From Andreprevotia lacus DSM 23236 (lineage in GTDB: Bacteria; Pseudomonadota; Gammaproteobacteria; Burkholderiales; Chitinibacteraceae): a stretch of DNA of 39,362 bases. A program made the position numbers and the translations under genes. The notes beneath the pieces are model-generated. The model did no database searches, had not been told where the DNA came from, and was given only the letters and a program-made list of their open reading frames with translations. This document shows positions 33,071 to 39,362 of this stretch, piece by piece (the stretch's first letter is position 1; each line of letters starts with the position of its first letter). The stretch lies in the NCBI RefSeq assembly GCF_900176275.1, contig NZ_FWXD01000031.1, positions 1 through 39,362 of the forward strand, in the 5' to 3' direction.

Positions 33071-33519
33071 ACGCGCCGCGCTGGTGGATTGCCGTGGCCA
33101 GTGCCAATCATGCTGCACGGGGCGTGCAGGGTGGCTATATGCAGGTATGCCATGGCAAGGTGGCGCCGCTGCGGCGGCTGGTGAACGGTGACGTGGTGAT
33201 CTACTACGCGCCGGGTGAGGAAATGGGTGGGGGTGCGCCGTGCCAGAGTTTTGTCTCCATCGGCACGGTCTGCAACGATGCGCCATACCCGTTCGACATG
33301 GGCGGTGGCTTCGTGCCCCACCGGCGCGACGTGGCCTATTGGCCGGCGCAACGTGCCGCAATACGCCCGTTGCTGGAGCAACTGGCGTTCACGCGCGGCA
33401 GGCGTAACTGGGGCTATGCCTTCCGCTTTGGCTTGCTGGAAATCAGTGCCGAGGATGGCATGACCATTGCCGCCGCGATGGGGGCTGAGCCGCCTGTGGC
33501 GCTTCAGCTCACCCAGTAA
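33067..33519 (+). CDS. EVE-domain protein
   Basis: The 150-aa protein is an EVE (PUA-like) domain: WWIAVASANHAARGVQGGYMQVCHGKVAPL, then a GDVVIYYAPGEE block and the SIGTV strand. EVE domains bind modified bases in DNA or RNA. A stand-alone EVE of this length matches the UPF0310 family. It is translationally coupled to the SRPBCC gene and ends inside the convergent Dabb gene by 16 bp. Confidence 0.85.
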   Translation: MNAPRWWIAVASANHAARGVQGGYMQVCHGKVAPLRRLVNGDVVIYYAPGEEMGGGAPCQSFVSIGTVCNDAPYPFDMGGGFVPHRRDVAYWPAQRAAIRPLLEQLAFTRGRRNWGYAFRFGLLEISAEDGMTIAAAMGAEPPVALQLTQ

Positions 33520-33806
33520 TCAACGATGACCGCCTTGGCCAGCAGCGGGTTCACATGCTCCACAAACGCCGTGTGTACCGGGTGCACCAGATAGGCATCG
33601 CGTCCTGCTTCGCTGAAAAAGCTCAGCGTAAAGGCGTGGGTCAACCCATCGTTGAGTGGCTCGGGGCTGACGTTCTCGCCATGCTCGAACGCGGCGATGC
33701 CGGGGATTGCACCGGGCAGCGCACAAAATGCCTGCACGGCCGAGGCAATGTCGGCGCCAGCCACGCCGGGCTTGAATGCAAACAGCACGATATGACGCAA
33801 CAGCAT
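33504..33806 (-). CDS. Dabb-domain (stress-responsive A/B barrel) protein
   Basis: The 100-aa protein has the Dabb pattern: LRHIVLFAFKPG, FEHGENVSPEPLNDG, THAFTLSFFSEAGRDAYLVHP and the C-terminal VIVDYWV strand, giving a dimeric barrel. Plausible roles include aldol or lyase activity in minor metabolic pathways; none is identified. It is the last gene of the comEC transcript, 25 bp after the AlaX-like gene. Confidence 0.85.
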   Translation of the reverse strand: MLLRHIVLFAFKPGVAGADIASAVQAFCALPGAIPGIAAFEHGENVSPEPLNDGLTHAFTLSFFSEAGRDAYLVHPVHTAFVEHVNPLLAKAVIVDYWVS

Positions 33807-33831
33807 GGCGATCTCCAGGGGTAGAGCAGGT

Positions 33832-34473
33832 TCAGGCGGCTACGGTGATTTCAATGCGCTCCTTGCCCTTGCCGACATTCTTGCGCTTGAGGGCTATGCT
33901 GCCGATTTCACCGGTGTGGCGCAAATGCGTGCCGCCGCACGGTACCCGCGCCAGTGCCGGAATCTGCCAGTAGCGGCGCTCGCCCGCTTCGTCGCTGAAG
34001 GCGCTCTCGATGGCGTAATCGGCGATGACGATGGCATTGGCCTGTTCGGTCAGTGCCGGCAGCAGCGGCGTGACGGGCGTATCGAGCAAAAAATCGATGC
34101 GCGCCTTGTCGGCCGCGATGTGTGCGCCAACCTTGACCACGCCGGGCAAGGCAGCACAGACCAGCTCCAGCACGATCTCGGCGGCAAAGTGCAGCCGCAT
34201 CAGTGCATGGCGGCGCGGCCAGTCGATCTGCATGGTGACAGCATCACCTGGCTGCAAGTCATGCCCGGCCGGCAGGGTGTAATGGATGGCTTTGCCATCC
34301 TTGCGTGCGGCCAGCACCGGCCACTGGTTGAACTGGCCGGCATCGCTTTCCTGCCCGCCCGATTCGGCGTAGAAAATCGTAGCGGCGACTTGTACCACGT
34401 CGCCATTCACCGCTGTAATGGTGGTGGCAAGCTCGGTGCGGTAGGGGGCATCCCAGAACGCTTTGTGCGTCAT
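33832..34473 (-). CDS. Alanyl-tRNA editing protein, AlaX-like
   Basis: The 213-aa protein corresponds to the editing domain of AlaRS, which removes Ser or Gly from tRNA-Ala. The GGQESDAG loop is present (near 40-47) and the second zinc motif CGGTH occurs close to the C-terminus. The first zinc motif, usually HxxxH, reads HFAAE, with Glu in place of the second His; this looks like a feature of its subfamily. Start and stop both overlap neighbouring genes (ATGA with the MOSC gene). Confidence 0.85.
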   Translation of the reverse strand: MTHKAFWDAPYRTELATTITAVNGDVVQVAATIFYAESGGQESDAGQFNQWPVLAARKDGKAIHYTLPAGHDLQPGDAVTMQIDWPRRHALMRLHFAAEIVLELVCAALPGVVKVGAHIAADKARIDFLLDTPVTPLLPALTEQANAIVIADYAIESAFSDEAGERRYWQIPALARVPCGGTHLRHTGEIGSIALKRKNVGKGKERIEITVAA

Positions 34474-35264
34474 GCTGTTTCCAGCACTTCCACCGCCATG
34501 CCAGGCTCCAGCCGGCCGGCGTTTTCGGCAATCACGTTCTGGCCGAACAGCACGCCGCCTTCACCCTTGCGCCGTTTTGCCAAGGTGCGCAGCGGTTCCT
34601 GATCGGCCGATTTTTCGCCGGTCTCCGGGTCCAGCGTGGTGAATACACAGCGCTCACACGGCTTCACCAGCCGGAATGTCACCTCGCCGATGCGGATGCG
34701 GGTCCAGCCATCCTCGGCGAACGCCTCGGCCCCGCTCACCACCAGATTGGGGCGGAAACGTGCCATGGCCATGTCGCGGCCCACCCATTCGGACAGCTGC
34801 AGCCGCGATGCCTCACCAATCAGCAACAGCGGATAGCCATCGGCAAACGACAGCGGCACGTCCGGGTAGCGCCGCACGCGACGCTGGGTGTCGCCGGTAT
34901 GGATCAGATGCACAGGCCGGCCCAGCTGGGCGGACAGCCACGCATCCGCCTCGGCAGCGCCGCGCCAGGCGGCAAAGCCGTCCTTCCACACCTGCACCGG
35001 CAGCTTGTGGGTGAACTCGGCACGTTCGGCACGGCACTGGCTGCCGTCGGCGCTGCGCAAGGTCAGGCCGGTGTCGTCCGGTGTGGCGTGCAGCGTAACG
35101 AGCTGCGGCAGCTCGCGGCCGGTGATGAAGCGTCCATCGGCATCGGCCAGCATCCAGGCGCGGTCGTCGGGCAGGCCGAGCGGGCTGATGTCGCTGTGTG
35201 GCAAGGTCTGGCCATGCATGGATTTGACGGGGTAGCGGTACAGCGTGCTCAGCGTGGCGGTCAT
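34470..35264 (-). CDS. MOSC-domain protein, YcbX-like N-terminal type
   Basis: The 264-aa protein has a MOSC-N beta-barrel domain (STLYRYPVKSMHGQTL; LGLPDDRAWMLAD) followed by a MOSC domain with the conserved Cys in KPCERC (about 206-211) and FRPNLVV. Related proteins (YcbX, YiiM) transfer the molybdenum cofactor or detoxify N-hydroxylated compounds. Unlike E. coli YcbX it lacks a C-terminal ferredoxin domain. Translation is coupled to comEC and the AlaX-like gene by 4-bp overlaps. Confidence 0.88.
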   Translation of the reverse strand: MTATLSTLYRYPVKSMHGQTLPHSDISPLGLPDDRAWMLADADGRFITGRELPQLVTLHATPDDTGLTLRSADGSQCRAERAEFTHKLPVQVWKDGFAAWRGAAEADAWLSAQLGRPVHLIHTGDTQRRVRRYPDVPLSFADGYPLLLIGEASRLQLSEWVGRDMAMARFRPNLVVSGAEAFAEDGWTRIRIGEVTFRLVKPCERCVFTTLDPETGEKSADQEPLRTLAKRRKGEGGVLFGQNVIAENAGRLEPGMAVEVLETA

Positions 35265-37558
35265 GGCGTTCCTGCGGCTGGTACGGCCAGCCAGTAGTGA
35301 CGGCGGATATTTCGTTCAGTCGTGATTGTAACCTGATCGCCGACGTACAGCCGGATTGCGCCGCGCCGGTCGGTGCGCAGCGGCTGCGCGCCAACGGCTG
35401 CATAGCGTGCCAGCGTGTCCGGCTTGGGATGCCCGAAATGATTCAGATAGCCGGATGAGAACACCACCCAGCGTGGCTGCGTGGCGTCGATCAGCGCTTG
35501 CGTCGATGAGCGTGCGCTGCCGTGATGCGGCGCAATCACGATGCCATGCGGCAGCAGGCTGCCCGTGGCGGCAATGGCGGCTTCCTCGTTCGGGCCGATG
35601 TCGCCGGTGATCAGCAACGGCGGTGTGCCGGGGGCGGATATTTGCAGCACACAGCTATGCGCATTGTCGTCCCCTTGCAGGTCGGGAGGCGGCCACAGGA
35701 TGGAGAAATCGACGCCATCACGCTGCCAGTGCTGGCCCTGTCGGCAAGCCATCTGCGGCACGGCCAGCTGACGGGCCGGATGCTCGGGCGGCAGGCTGCT
35801 CAACAGTTGCGCCGCATGCGCGCCCTTGAGCACATCCACCGCGCCACCGGCGTGGTCGTTATCGTTGTGCGAGACGATGACGGCATCGAGCTGCATCGCG
35901 CCCAGTGCACGCAAGGTGGGCAGCACATTGCGCTGGCCTGCGGGTGGTGGCCCGGTGTCGTACAGCAGCGCGTGGTGCCGCGTTTGCACCAGCACTGCCA
36001 GACCTTGACCGACGTCGATGGCAGTCACACGGTAGCGCACATCGGCGGCCTGCTGCGGCGCAAATGCCAATAGCGGCAGCAAGAACACCAGCCCGAGCAA
36101 ACGCCCCGGCACACCGCGCGGCGCCAGCAGCAACAATACGCCCAGCAGCGCCGGCAACCATGCCCACGCGGGCGGGGAGGGCAAGGTAAGCATGCCACCC
36201 GGTACGCGCTCGCACCATTGCAGAAACCAGTCGGTCAGCGCGAACAGCCGTTCGGCGCCGCGCAGCGCCAGATCGGTCGGGTCGGCCAGCCCCAGCAATG
36301 CCAGCGGCGTCACCAGCATGCTCACCAGCGGGATCGCCACCGCATTGGCCAGCGGCGAGGTCAGCGGCATTTGCTGGAACAGGATGATCAACAGTGGAAA
36401 GGACGCCAGTGTGGCCGCCCATTGCGTACCGACCCAGCCCTGCCAGCGCGGCCCTTCGCCCAGCCGCGCACTGCCGGCCCACAACAAGCCGCCGACGGTG
36501 AGGAAGGACAACCAGAAGCCGATCGACAGTGCGGCAAACGGGTCGAACACCATCACCGCCGTCAGCGCAGCCAGCCACAAGGTCACGGTGCTGACGGGCC
36601 TCTGCTGCCACAAGCCCCAGGCGGCAATCGCTAGCATCAGCAAGGTGCGCTGCGTGGGCGCGCTCATGCCGGCGAGCAGGCTGTAAACCAGGGCCGTGAT
36701 CACCCCGGCGATCAGCGCTGCGCGTGGTGCACCAAAGCGCGCGGCCACCGGGTTGCGCCGCCAGCCCCAGCGCACCAGCGCTGCCACCAGCCCGGCCAGC
36801 AGGGTGATATGCAGGCCGGAGATGGAAATCAGGTGCGTGATGCCGGTGGCGGCATAGCGCTGCCATTGCTCATTGGGGATGCCGCCTTGGTCGCCCACCG
36901 TCAGCGCGACGATCACGCCGCGATAGGGCGCTTGCGGCAGTGCGGCCAGGATGCGACCGCGCAGCACTTCGCGGGCGCGGTTGATGCTGGCCTGCCAGGC
37001 AAAGCCCGGCTGCAGGCTGCCGCTTTGTACCGTTGCCGTCGCGCCGATATCTTGCTGCAGCAGCCATGCTTCCAGGTCGAAGCCACCGGGGTTGAGGTTG
37101 CCGTGCACCTGTTTTGGCTTGAGCTGCAAACGCCAGCGCTCGCCCACATGCAATGCTGGTGGTTTGCCATACCAACTGGCCTGAACCGTGGCGGGCAGGT
37201 GCTGGCCCGCGTCGGGCGCAAAGCTGAAACGGATGCCAAAGCGCGTAGTCTGCGGCAGGTCGGCAATATAGCCATTGACCTGCACCGGCTGGTTTTCCAG
37301 CACCGGGTCCAGCCGGTCTGCCATGCGCCAGCCGGCGCGCAGATCGGCATAGCCAAATCCAAGTGTGAATAGGGCAATGACGGCCAGCCAGCGCCAGCGT
37401 GGCCAACGCCACCCAGGCAACAGCAAGCAGCAAGCTCCCGCCAGCCATGGGCCGACAGCGGGTAATGCTGGCTGGTTCTGCAGCACGCAGATACCGGCCA
37501 CAAAGGCGAGCAGCGAGAGCAATTGGGGCACGCTGCAGCATAGCGCGAACCCACGCAT
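35261..37558 (-). CDS. comEC: DNA internalisation protein ComEC/Rec2
   Basis: The 765-aa protein has three parts: an N-terminal OB-like DUF4131 region with initial membrane helices (to about 190), the Competence domain of many helices (about 220-490, with GITHLISISGLHI), and a C-terminal metallo-beta-lactamase domain with the HNDNDHAGG motif. ComEC forms the channel for single-stranded DNA import in naturally competent bacteria and its C-terminal domain is thought to degrade the second strand. It leads a leftward operon of four genes. The AT-rich gap upstream holds the promoter region shared with the gene at 37745. Confidence 0.95.
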   Translation of the reverse strand: MRGFALCCSVPQLLSLLAFVAGICVLQNQPALPAVGPWLAGACCLLLPGWRWPRWRWLAVIALFTLGFGYADLRAGWRMADRLDPVLENQPVQVNGYIADLPQTTRFGIRFSFAPDAGQHLPATVQASWYGKPPALHVGERWRLQLKPKQVHGNLNPGGFDLEAWLLQQDIGATATVQSGSLQPGFAWQASINRAREVLRGRILAALPQAPYRGVIVALTVGDQGGIPNEQWQRYAATGITHLISISGLHITLLAGLVAALVRWGWRRNPVAARFGAPRAALIAGVITALVYSLLAGMSAPTQRTLLMLAIAAWGLWQQRPVSTVTLWLAALTAVMVFDPFAALSIGFWLSFLTVGGLLWAGSARLGEGPRWQGWVGTQWAATLASFPLLIILFQQMPLTSPLANAVAIPLVSMLVTPLALLGLADPTDLALRGAERLFALTDWFLQWCERVPGGMLTLPSPPAWAWLPALLGVLLLLAPRGVPGRLLGLVFLLPLLAFAPQQAADVRYRVTAIDVGQGLAVLVQTRHHALLYDTGPPPAGQRNVLPTLRALGAMQLDAVIVSHNDNDHAGGAVDVLKGAHAAQLLSSLPPEHPARQLAVPQMACRQGQHWQRDGVDFSILWPPPDLQGDDNAHSCVLQISAPGTPPLLITGDIGPNEEAAIAATGSLLPHGIVIAPHHGSARSSTQALIDATQPRWVVFSSGYLNHFGHPKPDTLARYAAVGAQPLRTDRRGAIRLYVGDQVTITTERNIRRHYWLAVPAAGTP

Positions 37559-37744
37559 TTTTAACGCGACTTGCTTGGATGTGGAGGTGCGCGCCTTAGT
37601 TAAAAATCGAACAAATTTTGTAAGTTTTTTTGGTTTTGATGTGGAAAATTTCTTGATAAAAATATAATGTTAAACTAATTTTTTGTAAGGCTTTTGCGGG
37701 TGACGAGGAATCGAGCCTTCTATCGAGCCACTTTCCATCACTTT
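37559..37744. promoter_or_regulatory. AT-rich divergent intergenic region between comEC and the two-repeat protein gene
   Basis: This stretch is far richer in A and T than the rest of the window. A perfect TATAAT lies at 37663-37668 pointing right. The best -35-like TTGATG is 21 bp upstream (37636-37641), longer than ideal, so an activator may be required. No leftward promoter is obvious for comEC. Confidence 0.5.
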
Positions 37745-38815
37745 ATGAGTCGAAAATTGAAGATGATCTTGAAGCGAAAAAAACAGGCCAGTGTTGCTGT
37801 TGTTGTGTCGTGTCTGTGCGGGATCGCCTATGCGTTTACCGGAGGCTATCTGGAACTGAATGACCTGACCTTGGGTAGCGGGCCAGGTTCGGTGACTGGA
37901 CAAACATCGTTGTTGACGGACGACGATCTGAGCACGTCTTTGACGCTGCCACCTTATGGCATGGCTTACTACCGCTTTAATCAAGGTGTGCAGATCGATT
38001 CATTTCAAATCAAGGCGACAGCCAATGTGTACGTAAAGTATTACGACGCCAACAACAATGCCATGGCGGATTCCTCCAGTACCGGGGGTGACATTACCGG
38101 GGCAAGTAAAATCAATCTGGTGTACTCGCGCAGCGGGGTGTACACGGTCGCGCTGTACAACAACAGCAGCCAGCCGCTGACTGTTTACGAGTTCGATGTG
38201 TTTGGCCCCAATTCGCCCAATCCGCGCGTCAATTGCGATTGGGGGGGATACCTGGCCAGAAAGAACATGTCGATTGGCTACACCAACTATTCCGTGCTGG
38301 ACAGCACTCCCTTGCTGACTGATGGCGATAAGAAGCAACCCTATCAGTTTGCACCTTATATGATGGGCTACTACACCTTTGTGTCGCCAGTGACCATCAA
38401 TGCGTTTCAGGTCAAATCCTCAGCCGATATCTACGTGAAGTACTATGATGCGGCGGGCAATGCCATGGCCGATTCGTCAAGCATTGGCGGCGATATTTCC
38501 GGAACCAGCAGGCAGGTATTGGGGCGTGCTCGCAATGGTGTATCTACGGTTGCGGTTTACAACAATTCATCCAGCCCAAACTCGATATATGAATTTGAAG
38601 TATTTGGCCCCTCACCAGTAGGCGGCGTTCAGACCTGCACGCAGGTTACCCCGGTTCCTACTGCGACGCCTGTTCCGACAGCAACCCCAATCCCGACAGC
38701 GACACCGGCTCCAACAGCCACGCCTACGCCACTGCCGACAGTTACTCCAACTCCAACTGAAATACCGATGGCTACCCCAACGCCAGTACCAACGGTCACT
38801 CCGACACGCAAGTGA
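37745..38815 (+). CDS. Secreted protein with two 123-residue repeats and a Pro/Thr tail
   Basis: The product is 356 aa from the ATG at 37745. It has a basic n-region and a hydrophobic ASVAVVVSCLCGIAYA segment consistent with export. Two repeats of exactly 123 codons follow (37841-38209 and 38243-38611), each containing IYVKYYDA/VYVKYYDA, NAMADSSS, GGDI(T/S)G and ending E-F-(D/E)-V-F-G-P. They look like beta-sandwich, possibly binding, modules. A tail of alternating Pro and Thr (from about 38648) ends the protein, like a linker that leads to no further domain. Start alternatives are TTG 37694 and GTG 37700, and none has a strong ribosome binding site. The gene is AT-richer than its neighbours. 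I do not recognise the family. Confidence 0.75.
   Translation: MSRKLKMILKRKKQASVAVVVSCLCGIAYAFTGGYLELNDLTLGSGPGSVTGQTSLLTDDDLSTSLTLPPYGMAYYRFNQGVQIDSFQIKATANVYVKYYDANNNAMADSSSTGGDITGASKINLVYSRSGVYTVALYNNSSQPLTVYEFDVFGPNSPNPRVNCDWGGYLARKNMSIGYTNYSVLDSTPLLTDGDKKQPYQFAPYMMGYYTFVSPVTINAFQVKSSADIYVKYYDAAGNAMADSSSIGGDISGTSRQVLGRARNGVSTVAVYNNSSSPNSIYEFEVFGPSPVGGVQTCTQVTPVPTATPVPTATPIPTATPAPTATPTPLPTVTPTPTEIPMATPTPVPTVTPTRK
37841..38209 (+). repeat. Coding repeat, unit 1
   Basis: This 369-bp unit encodes 123 residues that recur as unit 2. It begins at a Gly-Gly-Tyr-Leu and ends at Phe-Gly-Pro. The strongest similarity is in the middle (YVKYYDA and NAMADSSS). Confidence 0.8.
38243..38611 (+). repeat. 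Coding repeat, unit 2
   Basis: Second 369-bp unit of the duplicated module, same length and same boundary residues as unit 1. It is separated from unit 1 by 11 codons (Asn-Ser-Pro-Asn-Pro...). Confidence 0.8.
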
Positions 38816-38884
38816 TCGGCATTGCCGGTGGCGTGCGGTGTTCAAGCGATATCGCCGCTGTCGCGAAGTAGCCATGCCGCAGCT

Positions 38885-38918
38885 CGAAAAGCCCGCAGCA
38901 TCTGCTGGGGGCTTTTCG
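38885..38918. terminator. Terminator downstream of the two-repeat protein gene
   Basis: CGAAAAGCCC (38885-38894) pairs with GGGCTTTTCG (38909-38918), and inside it, after one mismatch, CAGC pairs with GCTG. With A and T on the outer side it can act both ways. Confidence 0.75.
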
Positions 38919-39362
38919 TCATCGAGGCATGGAGTGAGATGAGGCTGCAGGCGGGAGGTGGCGAAGACCATCGTGTACCAATGTGGCATTTGGGCCGTGG
39001 TGTTTCGATATTGCCATTCACTGCACACGGGCAAACCACAAGTGCTTTGCCGGGTGGCGTCTAGCTGTGAAGAGTCAAGACGTTGTTTCCTGCGAGTGGG
39101 AGACGGGACGCTGGCGTCTTGCAAGCAATCCCATGATGTTGCCGATGCCAGTTGTAGAAATGCGTCCATACGGGCAGGGCCGCCCGGCGTTGCGTCGAGT
39201 TCGAATAGGCACACCCATACGCCCATTCGCGCAGGGCTGATTGGATAAAGCGCTCCGCCTTGCCATTGGTCTGCGGCCGGTAGGCCCGCGTGAAGCGCTG
39301 GCGGATACCCAACGCTGCGCAGGCATCCCCGAAGGCGTGCGAGTGGAACGCCGGTCCATTGT
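38919..39362 (-). mobile_element. IS481-family insertion sequence, 3' end (partial)
   Basis: The window ends inside an IS481-type transposase gene read leftward. The outer boundary of the element is not clear: I could not find a convincing terminal inverted repeat between the terminator and the stop codon, so the left limit given here is approximate. Confidence 0.6.
39061..39362 (-). CDS. IS481-family transposase, C-terminal part
   Basis: The frame is open from the window edge to the stop at 39061-39063. The partial protein begins just after the second catalytic Asp: the visible Asn-Gly follows a codon ending in AC, consistent with Asp in the DNG motif. It continues with FHSHAFGDAC, the TRAYRPQTNGKAERF block containing the catalytic Glu, then REWAYGCAY and the IS481-typical YNWHRQH near the C-terminus, and ends NVLTLHS. 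The 5' part lies outside the window, so intactness is unknown. Confidence 0.88.
   Translation of the reverse strand, partial: NGPAFHSHAFGDACAALGIRQRFTRAYRPQTNGKAERFIQSALREWAYGCAYSNSTQRRAALPVWTHFYNWHRQHHGIACKTPASRLPLAGNNVLTLHS

Noticed and set aside
38648-38812. Short DNA repeats encoding the Pro/Thr tail as a CRISPR or satellite
   Set aside because: The repetition follows from the coding of alternating Pro and Thr in a continuous frame.

Overview
The window is GC-rich, densely coded chromosomal DNA from a Gram-negative bacterium, most likely a betaproteobacterium and possibly of the Neisseriales. That placement is an inference from gene order and protein style: an RsmI-like methyltransferase and maf next to yceD-rpmF-plsX-fabH-fabD-fabG-acpP-fabF, MltF and NagZ for murein turnover, and short TACAAT-type -10 boxes. 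No rRNA gene or CRISPR array is visible. Both edges cut through insertion sequences: the 3' end of an IS3-family transposase at the left and the 3' end of an IS481-family transposase at the right. The sequence between them is mostly core genome.

Layout. 1-307: IS3 remnant. 313-3115: a MocR-type regulator divergent from a PaaI-like thioesterase and an isocitrate lyase/PEP-mutase-like protein. 3190-5884: an Arg-rich small protein, exonuclease I (sbcB) and a LysR regulator. 5930-6775: a secreted protein of unknown function. 6978-8513: the lipid II flippase murJ. 8533-9851: a leftward maf/methyltransferase pair. 10001-18744: yceD, rpmF, the type II fatty acid synthesis cluster, then pabB-pabC for p-aminobenzoate. 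Hairpins follow nearly every fab gene. 18735-19823: a small secreted protein and ribA. 20054-20481: a probably frameshifted unknown gene. 20607-20696: tRNA-Ser(CGA).

20851-28922: lytic transglycosylase mltF, gltX overlapping a long nagZ, a His/Lys-rich exported protein, a DUF2846-like lipoprotein, recQ and a TPR protein. 28930-30550: a leftward three-gene operon (membrane protein, SDR reductase, Cro/CI-type regulator) with every junction an ATGA overlap and two similar palindromes at its promoter. 30775-33519: a WYL regulator, soxR with a divergent monooxygenase-like gene under a textbook SoxR promoter, a START-like protein and an EVE-domain protein. 33504-37558: a leftward operon of comEC, a MOSC protein, an AlaX-like editing protein and a Dabb protein. 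37745-38815: an AT-richer gene for a secreted protein made of two 123-residue repeats and a Pro/Thr tail, next to the IS481 remnant.

The genes mainly serve envelope and lipid synthesis (plsX, fab genes, acpP, murJ), murein recycling (mltF, nagZ), folate and riboflavin precursors (pabB, pabC, ribA) and DNA metabolism (sbcB, recQ, comEC). The least explained parts are a ~130-bp intergenic repeat present twice (22322-22448 and 32411-32540), the operator pair at 30568-30623, the PabB protein with a TrpE-like active-site motif, and the two-repeat secreted protein. I did not find a clear new defence or biosynthetic system.
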